Shown: positions 5,738 through 14,193 of the stretch, one piece after another | Position numbering within the stretch: the stretch's first letter is position 1 | How the letters are laid out: each line of letters begins with the position of its first letter | Virus record (IMG/VR): IMGVR_UViG_3300046648_000226 | Span: 1 to 20,697 of that record | Origin: a virus | Length of the DNA stretch: 20,697 nt | Direction: 5' to 3' (one strand) | Notes under the pieces: generated by a model | What the model was told of the DNA's origin: nothing | Database searches by the model: none | The model's input: the letters and a program-made list of their open reading frames with translations, nothing else | Translations under genes and position numbers: made by a program

Positions 5738-5771
5738 CGAATCCGTAATAGAAACGGATTGGGGTTAGGCG
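5728..5771 (+). promoter_or_regulatory. Compound hairpin covering the terminase ribosome binding site and start
   Basis: CGCCTAA (5728-5734) pairs with TTAGGCG (5765-5771), TCTC (5735-5738) with GGGG (5761-5764), and AATCCGT (5740-5746) with ACGGATT (5754-5760), around the loop AATAGAA. Only G5739 is bulged. The 18-pair stem contains the GGGG ribosome binding site and ends on the G of the GTG start codon, so translation of terminase would be low unless the stem opens. It could instead be a protein-binding or packaging site at DNA level. Confidence 0.62.
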
Positions 5772-7348
5772 TGTCTGCTGTTACGGAGGATGTTGAGTTC
5801 GACGACGCGATCAGCGACGAGACCGAGGCGGAACATCAAGCCCGGCTCGACACCGAGGTACTTCTCGACCAGACCAGCCAGCAGTTCGTGGACGAACTGG
5901 TCGCCAAACTGCTGGTCATCGTCGATGAAGTCTCCGGCCACCCGCTGCGCCCCTACCAGCGCCCCTTCGCGGCCCGTCTGATCGAGTCACTGATCATCGA
6001 CGACGGCGCCACCATCACCGCGCTGTTCAGCCGCCAGTCCGGCAAGTCCGAGACCGTGGCCAACTGCGTCGCCGCCTGCATGATCATGCTGCCGAGGCTG
6101 GCGAAGATATTCCCGGACCTCCTCGGTAAATTCAAGGAGGGTCTGTGGGTAGGTGCATTTGCGCCGGTGGAGGAGCAGGCCGATAACCTTTACGGCCGAA
6201 TCGTGGCCCGCCTCACCAGTGAACATGCCCTGGAAATCATGGCGGACCCGGAAATCGACGAGACCGTCCAGGGCAAGGGCCGCTCCATTACCCTCAAGCG
6301 ATCCGGGTCCCTCGTCCGAAAGCAGACCTGTCACCCTCGCGCCACCATTGAAGGCCGCACCTACCACCTCATTCTCATTGATGAGTGCCAGGGCGCCGAC
6401 GCCAAGATGGTGAACAAGTCGATCGGCCCGATGGGTGCCTCGACGAACGCGACCATGGTCTTTACCGGCACGCCCACCTATGAGAAGGGCGTGTTTTACA
6501 ACCAGATCCAGATCAATAGGCGTACGGCGACCAGACGTGGCGCCCGGCAGAACCATTTCGAGGCGGACTGGAAAGAGGTTTCGCGGTGGTCTGACTACTA
6601 CCGGAAGTTCGTCAAGAAGGAACTCCTGCGTATCGGCGAGGACTCCGACGAATTCAAGTTGTCATACAGGCTGATCTGGCTGCTCGACAAGGGTATGTTC
6701 ACCACCTCCGAGCGGCTTGATGAACTTGGCGACACCTCGATGCAGATCGTCCCGGCCTACCACTCCAGCCCGATCGTCATCGGCATCGACCCAGCCCGTA
6801 AGCAGGACAGCACGATCGTCACGGCCGTGTGGGTCCGGTGGGAGCAGCCCGACGAGTACGGGTACTTCGAGCACCGGATCCTGAACTGGCTCGACCTCGC
6901 AGGAATGGACTGGGAAGCCCAGTACTTCCGCATCGTCGAATTCGTCCAGAACTACAACGTGATGGCCATCGCGGTCGACGAGGGTGGCGTCGGTGACGTC
7001 GTCATATCCCGGCTGAAGGTCCTGCTACCGCATATCGACATCGTTCCTCTGTCCTCCCAGCGCCCCGAGCAGTCAAAGCGCTGGAAGCACCTCATGGAAC
7101 TGATGGACCGAGGCCACATTTCATGGCCTTCACACGCCTACACCCGGCGCCTCAAGAGTTACAAGCGCTTCCGTCAGCAGATGGAAGATCTGGAGAAGAA
7201 ATTCGAAGGACCGTACGTCCTCGCAGAAGCCCCTCGCGCGGCTGACGCACACGACGACTACGCGGACTCCTTGGCTCTCGCTTGTGTCCTCACAAAGGAT
7301 TACACGATGCCCGAGGTCGAAGTTTCCAATTCTCCCTTCCAGCGCTAA
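5771..7348 (+). CDS. terL: Terminase large subunit
   Basis: This is the packaging motor: an ATPase that drives DNA into the prohead and a nuclease that cuts concatemers. From the GTG at 5771 the product is 525 residues, usual for the family. Walker A is SRQSGKS at about 87-93 and Walker B LILIDE at about 200-205, followed by a coupling-type motif, FTGTPT. The C-terminal RNase-H-like nuclease shows three acidic clusters: [10 protein letters not shown] (D340), IAVDEGG (D403) and DAHDDYADS (D496/D499). I prefer GTG 5771 over the in-frame TTG at 5759 because GGGG at 5761-5764 is then a ribosome binding site; that site is folded into the hairpin at 5728-5771. No intein or frameshift is visible. 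The next gene begins 8 bases downstream. Confidence 0.96.
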   Translation: MSAVTEDVEFDDAISDETEAEHQARLDTEVLLDQTSQQFVDELVAKLLVIVDEVSGHPLRPYQRPFAARLIESLIIDDGATITALFSRQSGKSETVANCVAACMIMLPRLAKIFPDLLGKFKEGLWVGAFAPVEEQADNLYGRIVARLTSEHALEIMADPEIDETVQGKGRSITLKRSGSLVRKQTCHPRATIEGRTYHLILIDECQGADAKMVNKSIGPMGASTNATMVFTGTPTYEKGVFYNQIQINRRTATRRGARQNHFEADWKEVSRWSDYYRKFVKKELLRIGEDSDEFKLSYRLIWLLDKGMFTTSERLDELGDTSMQIVPAYHSSPIVIGIDPARKQDSTIVTAVWVRWEQPDEYGYFEHRILNWLDLAGMDWEAQYFRIVEFVQNYNVMAIAVDEGGVGDVVISRLKVLLPHIDIVPLSSQRPEQSKRWKHLMELMDRGHISWPSHAYTRRLKSYKRFRQQMEDLEKKFEGPYVLAEAPRAADAHDDYADSLALACVLTKDYTMPEVEVSNSPFQR

Positions 7349-7356
7349 GGAAAAGC

Positions 7357-9081
7357 ATGGCCGACGATTACTACGGCGACGAGTGGGGCTCCCCTGGCTG
7401 GACTGCCCAGGAGCCTTCCACCGTGATACCGGGTACGAGCGCACCCGCACCCACGCTTCCGGATTCCGTAAAGACAGTCACTGTCACCGGCACCTTCCTC
7501 GACGACCGAGGCAAGCCCGCGACCGGTCGGTTTGTATTCGACCCCTCGACAGATGCCCTCGTCGAGCCTTCCTCCGGAACGACGATCCGGCTGCACCGCA
7601 AGACGGTCGAGCTGGTCAACGGTCAGATCTCCGAGCCGCTGATCGCTACCGACAACGCCACCCTGTCGCCTCTGAACTTCACGTACAAGGTCAGCGGTGT
7701 CGTGTCCGGGCAGTCCCAGCGCCCCTTCAGCATCGCGCTGCCACATACCACGGCCTCTGTCTCCCTGGCCGCACTCGTCCCGGTGCCATCGTCCATGGGC
7801 ACCATCAACGTCCCCACAGGTGCGAAGGGCGATAAGGGCGACACAGGCCCCGCAGGTCCGGCTGGACCACAAGGTACGTCCGGAGCCGACTCGACCGTGC
7901 CCGGACCCCAGGGGCCGAAGGGGGATACAGGCGCTACAGGCGCTACGGGTCTCCAGGGACCAGCAGGCGCGGACTCGACCGTCCCAGGACCTACGGGTCC
8001 GCAGGGTCCGCAGGGGCCGCAGGGAAACCCGACGGTCATCAACGGTAAGAGCGGGGCGACGGTCACCCTCACCGCCTCCGACGTGGGCGCCGATGTGGCT
8101 GCTTCCTCCGCTGTTTCCGCACACACGTCAGCCAGCGACCCCCACGGCGACCGTGCCGACGCCGCCAGCAAGTACCTCCTGAAGACTGATACGAGCGTCA
8201 CGAACGCTCGCACGCCTACTGCGCATGCCTCCAGCCACGCCAGCGGAGGGTCCGATGTAGTCACTCCAGCGGCTATCGGAGCCCTGACGCAGGCTCTCGC
8301 GGATGTGCGTTACCTGCTGCTGACCGGTGGCACGGTGACGGGGACGGTGGCGAGCACTCTCTCCTCGGCATCCGGCACTGTGCTGTCGGCCATCGCCTCG
8401 GGAGACACCTTCGACCGTGTCCGGCTCAATGCCAGCGGTCGTATCGATGTCGGCCCGGGAACCGGCGCCCGTGACACCTCCTGGTACCGAAAGAGCAGCG
8501 GTGGCTGGCAGACCGACAGCGACCTCTACGTGGGTGGCGCCATCACAGGCACCGGATCCTCGTCTATGCCTCCGTCCGCCAACGGTCTGCTCGGTTGGAC
8601 CTACGACGCGGCAGCGGCCGTCAACAACATCACGCTCACCGCAGGCAACGTGTTCCTGGCGAAGATCTGGATCAACCGCCCAGGCACCGTGACGAATCTG
8701 GCGACCCGCACCGTCAATGCCTCGGGCGCAGGCCTGACCAACTCCTACATGGGTCTGTATGACGCCAGCGGAAACCGCCTCGGGGTCACGGCCGACCTGT
8801 CCGCAAGTTGGATGGCCGCCACCGGCAACCGCATCCACCCCCTGACGTCGTCGGCGACGATCAGCGCGCCCGGCTGGTACTACGTCGCCTGGCTCATGGG
8901 GGCCTTGACCACGTCCCCGGGCTTCTCCCGGTCGAGTGGTATCGACATCCAGAACATCAACCTGAGCGCCAGCGCGTACCGCTCTGCCTCCTACAGCAGC
9001 GGCCTCACAGCGCTCCCCGCCACGATCACCATGTCGTCGCTGACGACCTTCAACAGTTACCTCTGGGCAGGAGTCCTCTAA
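7357..9081 (+). CDS. Collagen-repeat tail fibre / receptor-binding protein
   Basis: The 574-residue product is modular. An acidic N-terminus is followed by a beta domain at about 38-145 ([20 protein letters not shown]), typical of actinophage fibre attachment domains. A collagen-like Gly-X-Y stretch spans about 155-223, in which GADSTVPGP occurs twice. After a linker region ([29 protein letters not shown], common in fibres) comes a C-terminal beta-rich domain from about 400 ([20 protein letters not shown] to LWAGVL), probably the receptor-binding head. Collagen repeats imply a trimer. AAGGA with good spacing precedes ATG 7357; an in-frame ATG 75 bases upstream lies inside the terminase gene and is unlikely. 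Its place between terminase and portal is unusual, since fibres normally follow the baseplate. Confidence 0.85.
   Translation: MADDYYGDEWGSPGWTAQEPSTVIPGTSAPAPTLPDSVKTVTVTGTFLDDRGKPATGRFVFDPSTDALVEPSSGTTIRLHRKTVELVNGQISEPLIATDNATLSPLNFTYKVSGVVSGQSQRPFSIALPHTTASVSLAALVPVPSSMGTINVPTGAKGDKGDTGPAGPAGPQGTSGADSTVPGPQGPKGDTGATGATGLQGPAGADSTVPGPTGPQGPQGPQGNPTVINGKSGATVTLTASDVGADVAASSAVSAHTSASDPHGDRADAASKYLLKTDTSVTNARTPTAHASSHASGGSDVVTPAAIGALTQALADVRYLLLTGGTVTGTVASTLSSASGTVLSAIASGDTFDRVRLNASGRIDVGPGTGARDTSWYRKSSGGWQTDSDLYVGGAITGTGSSSMPPSANGLLGWTYDAAAAVNNITLTAGNVFLAKIWINRPGTVTNLATRTVNASGAGLTNSYMGLYDASGNRLGVTADLSASWMAATGNRIHPLTSSATISAPGWYYVAWLMGALTTSPGFSRSSGIDIQNINLSASAYRSASYSSGLTALPATITMSSLTTFNSYLWAGVL
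7819..8025 (+). repeat. Collagen-like Gly-X-Y repeat region in the fibre gene
   Basis: About 69 residues of Gly-X-Y triplets are encoded ([19 protein letters not shown] and similar) with an internal duplication of the segment GADSTVPGP. The matching DNA is repetitive, with many GGNCC(G/C) units, so slippage and length variation between relatives are expected. Confidence 0.88.
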
Positions 9082-9236
9082 TGGGCGAGCCATCCATGAG
9101 CACGTGTTTTCCCTACGACGGGGTTTCCGATGCCACCTGCGCAGTGTGCGGAGCCTATGTCATGAACGACCAATGGAACCGTCACGTGAATTGGCACGTG
9201 CTGTTGTGGAACGTCGTAACCGCACAGCCCGCTTAG
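9081..9236 (+). CDS. C2H2 zinc-finger microprotein, 51 residues
   Basis: The start overlaps the fibre stop as TAATG (9079-9083), so it is translated by re-initiation after the fibre. The product contains a textbook C2H2 spacing: C20-x2-C23-x11-H35-x3-H39 in CAVCGAYVMNDQWNRHVNWH. Flanks are short, and the remaining residues are hydrophobic or neutral (LLWNVVTAQPA). Such single zinc fingers occur in actinophage genomes, but their function is mostly unknown (general knowledge). The tight coupling to the fibre gene suggests a role with it, for example as a fold or assembly helper, or simply a DNA/RNA-binding protein. About 80 bases without a gene follow; they hold only a short palindrome, CGCTTGAAGCG. 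Confidence 0.72.
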   Translation: MGEPSMSTCFPYDGVSDATCAVCGAYVMNDQWNRHVNWHVLLWNVVTAQPA

Positions 9237-9316
9237 TCGCTACGGACTATTAACAATGCCTTCGTGATTCCTCCTACGCTTGAAGCGTTCCCTCGCTATC
9301 AGAAGAGGATTACGGA

Positions 9317-9718
9317 ATGGCTGGAAATCTCGCACCCGACCCGCAGTTCCAGGAGCGCGTCGGCACCGTCTATGAGCGCAAGTTCGCCGACAACGCCTCC
9401 CGGCGCGGTCCTCTTCGCTTCGAAGAGGGGGTTGCGACCGACACCGACGTCCCGAATGAGTTCACCAAGGGCGTTATGCAGGGGTACCTCACCGCGCCGG
9501 GTAGACCCAACCACAACGCGAACGTCTACGAGAAGTTGCCGCAGGAGACCATGGCCGAGCGAGTTCACGTCGGCTCTGCCGCGTGGGTCGAGGCGCCTAC
9601 CTTCCTCGGTGAGTTCTCGCAGGGTTCGTTCTCCGACTACGCGGCGGTCTCCTACGAAGAGGTCGTGCGCAGCGGCAGTCGCTACGAGCGGCTTTCCCCG
9701 GCGGTAGTGGACGACTGA
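9317..9718 (+). CDS. Hypothetical protein of the virion operon, 133 residues
   Basis: The product starts MAGNLAPDPQFQERVGTVYE and is hydrophilic, with aromatic and charged patches such as RFEEGVATDTDVPNEFTKGV and GSAAWVEAPTFLGEF. It has no cysteine, signal peptide or membrane segment. AGAGG lies about 8 bases before the ATG at 9317. The gene lies between the fibre and portal genes, four bases before the next gene and in the same direction as all late genes, so a minor virion or assembly role is likely. No family can be named from the sequence. Confidence 0.72.
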   Translation: MAGNLAPDPQFQERVGTVYERKFADNASRRGPLRFEEGVATDTDVPNEFTKGVMQGYLTAPGRPNHNANVYEKLPQETMAERVHVGSAAWVEAPTFLGEFSQGSFSDYAAVSYEEVVRSGSRYERLSPAVVDD

Positions 9719-9721
9719 TCC

Positions 9722-10015
9722 ATGGTTGCGTTCCACGACCGCCGCAGGGCACCGAAGGCGTCCGTTGATCAGGTGCTTCCCAAGCTGCCTCTCTCCAAGG
9801 GGGAGACCGTTGGGAAGCACCTGATCAACGAGCGTTATCTGGTGCGCGGCATTCCCGTAGAGGCCGAGGACGGTTCCAAGAGCCGCCAGTACGTCCTGCA
9901 CGAGGTTCTGCCCAACGGCAACGTCGTGCAGCGCGGCGAGGATCCATTCGAGAGCCGCCGGGCGGCAAAGAAGTCCGCCCGTTCCCTCGCGCCCACGCGC
10001 ATCGTCGAGATCTAA
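9722..10015 (+). CDS. Hypothetical protein whose gene contains a long perfect inverted repeat
   Basis: The 97-residue product is basic and soluble: MVAFHDRRRAPKASVDQVLP, then LVRGIPVEAEDGSKSRQYVL and a C-terminal basic helix, ESRRAAKKSARSLAPTR. It is not recognised as a known family. A nucleic-acid-binding role is possible from the basic termini. Residues 15-36 are encoded by the 21-bp inverted repeat at 9763-9830. The gene starts four bases after the previous stop (TGATCCATGG context) without a clear ribosome binding site, so coupling to the upstream gene is probable. The portal gene begins 19 bases later. Confidence 0.7.
   Translation: MVAFHDRRRAPKASVDQVLPKLPLSKGETVGKHLINERYLVRGIPVEAEDGSKSRQYVLHEVLPNGNVVQRGEDPFESRRAAKKSARSLAPTRIVEI
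9763..9830. repeat. Perfect 21-bp inverted repeat with 26-base spacer, intragenic
   Basis: The left arm runs from 9763 to 9783 (begins CGTTGATCAGGTGC) and the right arm, its exact complement, from 9810 to 9830 (ends ACCTGATCAACG). Within the spacer a further 5-pair stem, TCTCC at 9792-9796 with GGAGA at 9802-9806, could stack inside. No T-tract follows. The sequence is fully within a coding frame. Confidence 0.92.
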
Positions 10016-10033
10016 AGTCGGAGTCGTTTACCC

Positions 10034-11755
10034 ATGAGCGGTGCAATCTCATTCGCAAGCCCCAGCATGCGGGCTTCGGGGTCGGACCTTACGGTGTCGA
10101 TCTCTCCTCTCGGCCTTGTCGAACTGGCCGACGAGGAGTTTGAGGTGCACGGGCCTCGCTTGAACCGGTATAGCCAGAACTTTGCATACTACCTGGGCCA
10201 TCACTGGGGTTACCGGAGAGAAGCGGGCGAGGCGCAGATCACGTTCAACTACGTGAAGGCGTTCGCCGACTACATAAACAATTTCACGTTCGGGCGTGGC
10301 GTCCACTTCAAGAGCGTGAAGCAGTACGAGCACATCATTCCGGGCCTCTTGAAGAGGGCCTGGGAGGTCGACAACCGCAAGGAGCAGTTGCTGTGGGAGA
10401 TGGGCCAGCAGGGCGGCATCTCCGGCGACTCCTTCGTGAAGGTCGCATACGAGCCTGGATTCACAGATAACACGGGACAACCACACGCAGGCCGCGTTCG
10501 CATCCTTCCGCTGAACAGTTCGTTCTGTTTTCCAGAGTGGCATCCACACGATCGTGATCGGCTGATTCGCTTCAAACTCAAGTACCGCTTTTGGGCGACC
10601 GGCGAAGATGGGACACGTTCCGTATACACCTATGTTGAGGTGCTGACGGACGACACGATCGAGGAATATCTGAATGACGAGTTGATCGACTCCCGGCCGA
10701 ACCCTCTCGGCACCATTCCGATCGTGCACGTCGCCAATGCTCAGGTCTCGGGTTCTCCGTGGGGTCTGTCGGATATCGCCGACATCATCTCGCTGAACCG
10801 TGAGTACAACGAGAAGGCGACCGACATCAGCGACATCATCAATTACCACGCAGCCCCCGTAACGATCATCAGCGGCGCGAAAGCGAGCAACCTGGAGAAG
10901 GGCCCACGCAAGGTGTGGGGCGGACTTCCCAAGGACGCCCAGGTGTACAACTTGGAGAATGGCGTCGACCTCGCCGGACCGCTTCAGTACCTTGAGATGA
11001 TCAAGCGCTCGATGCACGAGATCACAGGTGTTCCGGAAACGGCGCTCGGTCAGATGCAGCCCGCGTCGAATACGTCGGGCGTGGCCTTGGCCATCATGTA
11101 CCGGCCGATGATGTCCCGTTACGACCAGAAGAAGATGCAGTACTCCGTCGGTCTCCAGAAGATCAACGAACTCATCCTCAAGACGCTGTTCACCTTCGAG
11201 CCCGAGACGCGGCTTTACGACCCGTCCACCGAGGGCATCATGAAGGACGACCAGCCCCCGATGGTCGACGTTCTCGACCCGATGGCTTACTTCACCGAGT
11301 GCGAATGGCCCGCCCCTCTGCCGGTCGACACCCTCATCAAGTTGAACGAGATCCAGGCGAAGATGTCCATGGGTCTTGAGTCCATGCGCGGAGCCCTCCA
11401 TGACTTGGGCGAGGAGTTCCCGGACGAGAAGGTCAGGGAGATATTCGAGGAGCAGATCGAGGACGCCAAGCAGCAGGGTGCTCTGCGAATGCTAAAGGCT
11501 CAGATCGATTCGAGTATTCTCCAGTTGACGGGAATGCCGCCCGATGGGGCGGAGGCGCCTGCACCCCAGACTGATGCAGATGGAAATCCCGTCGGCCCGC
11601 AGCCTGGTGGTCCGAATCCGGTGACGCTTCCCGGTGGTGTCGAACTCGGCAACATCACAGCGCCCGAGATTCAGAAGATGACTAACGAAATCGTGACACA
11701 GGCATACGGCCCACGCGCTGGGCTCCGCCGCGACCCGGACAAAAGTACCGACTAG
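10034..11755 (+). CDS. Portal protein (SPP1 gp6-like)
   Basis: The 573-residue product has the size and pattern of the SPP1-type portal family. This dodecameric ring at one capsid vertex is the DNA entry channel and holds the terminase and then the neck. Visible features are an N-terminal 'LNRYSQNFAYYLGHHW' region, ITFNYVKAFADYINNFTFG (the NY...v...a.yl.g signature), a beta-rich wing with SGDSFVKVAY, NPLGTIPIVHVANAQ, and the conserved clip/stem segment LSDIADIISLNREYNEKATD. ITGVPETALGQMQPASNTSG follows. The acidic C-terminus (about 470-573) with a Pro/Gly-rich stretch may face the capsid interior. GGAG precedes the ATG at 10034. It is followed after 13 bases by the scaffold gene, the classical head-gene order. 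Confidence 0.94.
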   Translation: MSGAISFASPSMRASGSDLTVSISPLGLVELADEEFEVHGPRLNRYSQNFAYYLGHHWGYRREAGEAQITFNYVKAFADYINNFTFGRGVHFKSVKQYEHIIPGLLKRAWEVDNRKEQLLWEMGQQGGISGDSFVKVAYEPGFTDNTGQPHAGRVRILPLNSSFCFPEWHPHDRDRLIRFKLKYRFWATGEDGTRSVYTYVEVLTDDTIEEYLNDELIDSRPNPLGTIPIVHVANAQVSGSPWGLSDIADIISLNREYNEKATDISDIINYHAAPVTIISGAKASNLEKGPRKVWGGLPKDAQVYNLENGVDLAGPLQYLEMIKRSMHEITGVPETALGQMQPASNTSGVALAIMYRPMMSRYDQKKMQYSVGLQKINELILKTLFTFEPETRLYDPSTEGIMKDDQPPMVDVLDPMAYFTECEWPAPLPVDTLIKLNEIQAKMSMGLESMRGALHDLGEEFPDEKVREIFEEQIEDAKQQGALRMLKAQIDSSILQLTGMPPDGAEAPAPQTDADGNPVGPQPGGPNPVTLPGGVELGNITAPEIQKMTNEIVTQAYGPRAGLRRDPDKSTD

Positions 11756-11768
11756 GAGTTCGTCGCTC

Positions 11769-12629
11769 ATGACGCTTAATACCTCGGGCATATCAATGCC
11801 CGCCGCCGCGATCCTCGGGTACCGCAAGGACGGCCGTCCGATCCACCCCATCGCAGGTGGCGCTCCGCAGCCCGGTGAAGGTGGCGACCCCGTCGTCGTC
11901 GTACCGGCCGCTGTCGTCGAGACGCCTGCCCCCGCCCCGGCTGAGGCTCGCTTCACCGCCGAGGACATCCAGCGGGCGCGGTCGGAGGAGAAGGACAAGT
12001 TGTACAAGCGCCTCCAGACCGTGGAGGAGCAGAACAAGAAGTTCCTGGACGAGATCGAGGCCCAGCGCAAGGCGCGCGAGGAGGCCCAGGCCGAAGAGGC
12101 CCGCAAGCAGCAGGAAGCGGCGGCCGAGGCGAAGCGCCAGGCCGAGGACGACATGTCCGCCAAGGACCTGCTCGCGCAGAAGGAGCAGGAGTGGTCCTCC
12201 CGCTTCGAGCAGATCGAGCGGCAGCGCGAGGAGGAGCGACTTCTGTTCCAGAAGGAGCAGGAGTTCAACAACCTCCAGTCCTACATTCAGCGCCGCGTCG
12301 GTGAAGAGGCTGAAAACGTCGCTCCTGAACTTCTCGACTTCGTCGGCGGTAATTCGCCGGAGGAGGTCGAGGCGTCTATCGCTACAGTCAAGGCGAAGAC
12401 CCAGGCTATTCTGGAATCGGTCCAGCAGGCCGCTATTCAGCAGCGTGCTTCCATGCGTGGTGTGAGCCCCACGGGCTATTCCACCACGGGACCAATGGAC
12501 ACCGATCCGGGCACTAAGTCGTACTCCCTTTCTGACCTCCGCGACATGCCGATGTCGGAGTACGCCAAGATTCGGGGCCAGTTGGGCGTCGGTCAGGCGG
12601 CCCAGAACCAGCGTGGACTGTACTCGTAA
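11769..12629 (+). CDS. Capsid scaffolding protein
   Basis: The 286-residue product has a short N-terminal segment, AAAILGYRKDGRPIHPIAGG, a Pro-rich linker (about 30-60), and a long charged coiled coil at about 62-178, rich in Glu, Lys, Gln and Arg (QAEEARKQQEAAAEAKRQAE). A C-terminal part follows with PELLDFVGGNSPEEVEASIA and a tail, MPMSEYAKIRGQLG. This design, together with its place between portal and major capsid genes, fits an internal scaffold that guides procapsid assembly and then leaves. No protease motif is visible. TAGGAG precedes the ATG at 11769. The call is inferred from coiled-coil content and gene order rather than from a specific motif. Confidence 0.87.
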   Translation: MTLNTSGISMPAAAILGYRKDGRPIHPIAGGAPQPGEGGDPVVVVPAAVVETPAPAPAEARFTAEDIQRARSEEKDKLYKRLQTVEEQNKKFLDEIEAQRKAREEAQAEEARKQQEAAAEAKRQAEDDMSAKDLLAQKEQEWSSRFEQIERQREEERLLFQKEQEFNNLQSYIQRRVGEEAENVAPELLDFVGGNSPEEVEASIATVKAKTQAILESVQQAAIQQRASMRGVSPTGYSTTGPMDTDPGTKSYSLSDLRDMPMSEYAKIRGQLGVGQAAQNQRGLYS

Positions 12630-12664
12630 TTCGGTCGAGTACCCGTAACTAAGGAAATCCAAGT

Positions 12665-13651
12665 ATGCCAAGCGCGATCACTGGTACCCCGAACCTGTCG
12701 GCTTCTCCGACGAACTACTCGGGCGCCAACAGCACTCTCGGTGCGGCCATCCAGACCATTTGGAGCAAGGAGATCTTGTTCCAGTCCATGCCGATCCTTC
12801 GCTTCGAACAGTTCGCTGTGAAGAAGACCGAACTCGGTGTTCAGCCCGGTCTGACGATCAACTTCATGCGGTACAACAACCTGGGTGCGGCCTCGCAGTT
12901 GGTCGAAGGTGTGCGCATGCAGACCAACGCCCTGTCGGCCTCTCAGTTCAGCATTACGGTCGCCGAGCACGGCTACGCGGTCGCCGTTTCCGAGTTGCTT
13001 TTGAACGCGTCTTTTGACGACGTCATGGCCTCGGCCTCCCGCCTTTTGGGGAGGAATATGGCTCTCTACCTCGACCAGTCAGCCCGAGACACGTTGCTTC
13101 AGGCAACTAGCAAGATCTGGGGTTACAACAAGTACGCGCAGAGCAGCGCGTTCGGCGTTATGGCCCAGTACTCCAAGGGCACCGCCGCCACGTCCACGGA
13201 CGGCCTGGACGGCACCTTCGACTTCACCGCCGCGCTCGTCAAGGACGCGGTCGAGACTTTGGCCACGAAGAATGTGCCGCGTCTCGGCGAGACCTATGTC
13301 TGCTTCATTCACCCGCACCAGAGCCGTCGGCTCCGTGATGACCCCGAGTTCATCGAGGTCACCAAGTACGCGGCCCCGGGGAACTTCCTTTTGGGTGAGA
13401 TCGGCCGCCTGAATGACGTGGTTTTCATCGAGACCACGCAGGTCAAGCAGATCGCCAATGCGGGCGGCAAGACGGTCTACCAGTCCATCTTCCTGGGCGA
13501 CAACGCCTTCGGTCACGCGATCTCGCTTCCGGTGGAATTGCGTGACGGCGGCATTCTCGACTTCGGCCGTGAGCACGCGCTTGCCTGGTACGCGATCTGG
13601 GGCCTCGGCCTCATCACCGACCAGGCCGTTCTGATCGCGGAGACCAACTAA
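12665..13651 (+). CDS. Major capsid protein (N4-gp56 / HK97-like family)
   Basis: The 328-residue product matches the N4-gp56 style of HK97-fold capsid proteins. The N-terminal arm (about 1-30) leads into TIWSKEILFQSMPILRFEQF, then LTINFMRYNNLGAASQLVEG and ITVAEHGYAVAVSELLLNAS. A long helix around DDVMASASRLLGRNMALYLD and the A-domain signature TYVCFIHPHQSRRLRDDPEF follow, and the C-terminal half ends in WAYA-like hydrophobic strands. AAGGA lies upstream of the ATG at 12665. No delta domain or separate protease is seen, in keeping with a separate scaffold gene upstream. A strong terminator follows. This should be the most highly expressed gene of the region. Confidence 0.93.
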   Translation: MPSAITGTPNLSASPTNYSGANSTLGAAIQTIWSKEILFQSMPILRFEQFAVKKTELGVQPGLTINFMRYNNLGAASQLVEGVRMQTNALSASQFSITVAEHGYAVAVSELLLNASFDDVMASASRLLGRNMALYLDQSARDTLLQATSKIWGYNKYAQSSAFGVMAQYSKGTAATSTDGLDGTFDFTAALVKDAVETLATKNVPRLGETYVCFIHPHQSRRLRDDPEFIEVTKYAAPGNFLLGEIGRLNDVVFIETTQVKQIANAGGKTVYQSIFLGDNAFGHAISLPVELRDGGILDFGREHALAWYAIWGLGLITDQAVLIAETN

Positions 13652-13708
13652 TCTCTCAGCCCGTCTGATGGCTTAGTTGGTATTCGCGGGCACGCGATCC
13701 TGAAGGGT

Positions 13709-13750
13709 AGGGGAGCGGATTCTGGATTACCAGGACCGCTCCCCTTCCTC
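13709..13750 (+). terminator. Intrinsic terminator after the major capsid gene
   Basis: AGGGGAGCGG (13709-13718) pairs with CCGCTCCCCT (13736-13745), and TTCTGG (13720-13725) with CCAGGA (13730-13735), around the loop ATTA with one bulged A. The T/C-rich run TTCCTCGTT follows. The rest of the 147-base gap (13652-13798) holds a small TCGCG/CGCGA stem and nothing else I can support. Confidence 0.85.
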
Positions 13751-13798
13751 GTTAAAGTAGTACCGCTTCACATACACGAGACGCACCCGGAGAAAAAC

Positions 13799-14173
13799 AT
13801 GCCTGCACGTAATGTCGCCCGTCCCGGTGACCTCACCGGCCGCAACAAGGCCGCGCTCGCCAAGGAGCACGCCGAGGAACTGAAGGCGCGCGAGAACGAG
13901 ATCGCGCTCATCAGCGCCCAGGCCGCAGCCGAACGTGACGACACCGTCCACGAGGTCAAGCCCCGGCAGCCCGAGACGGTCGTGGACACCGTCGTCGAGG
14001 TCGCCGACACCATCGAGGTCGAGACCCCTATGCGGGAGTTCCGCGTGAACACCTCGCTGGAGAACATGACCTTCGGCCACGGCAACCACTTCGACTTCGA
14101 GGAGGGCGTGCGCTACAAGGCGCCGAAGCCCCTCTACGACCACCTGGACGCTCTCGGCTACATCTGGCACTGA
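13799..14173 (+). CDS. Hypothetical head-region protein, 124 residues
   Basis: The N-terminal half is highly charged and probably helical (NKAALAKEHAEELKARENEI). A Val/Glu-rich stretch (ETVVDTVVEVADTIEVETPM) leads to a compact C-terminal domain, REFRVNTSLENMTFGHGNHF to YKAPKPLYDHLDALGYIWH. Similar C-terminal domains occur in small actinophage proteins near capsid genes (impression, not a database result). CGGAG lies upstream of the ATG at 13799. It begins the cluster after the capsid terminator and may be a minor head protein. The function is not known. Confidence 0.72.
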   Translation: MPARNVARPGDLTGRNKAALAKEHAEELKARENEIALISAQAAAERDDTVHEVKPRQPETVVDTVVEVADTIEVETPMREFRVNTSLENMTFGHGNHFDFEEGVRYKAPKPLYDHLDALGYIWH

Positions 14174-14193
14174 TCGGCTCAAGGAGAGCACTG

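Noticed and set aside
7819-8025. Repetitive GC-rich stretch considered as a CRISPR-like or tandem DNA repeat
   Set aside because: The repeats are codon-level Gly-X-Y triplets of a collagen-like protein, without regular repeat-spacer structure.
10049-11401. A 450-codon minus-strand open frame opposite the portal gene
   Set aside because: Antisense shadow with no recognisable domain and no ribosome binding site; the portal frame is well supported.
13665-13740. tRNA-like look of GGCTTAGTTGGTA and following bases
   Set aside because: There is no TpsiC arm, no matching acceptor stem and no anticodon stem; the region is better explained by the terminator hairpin.
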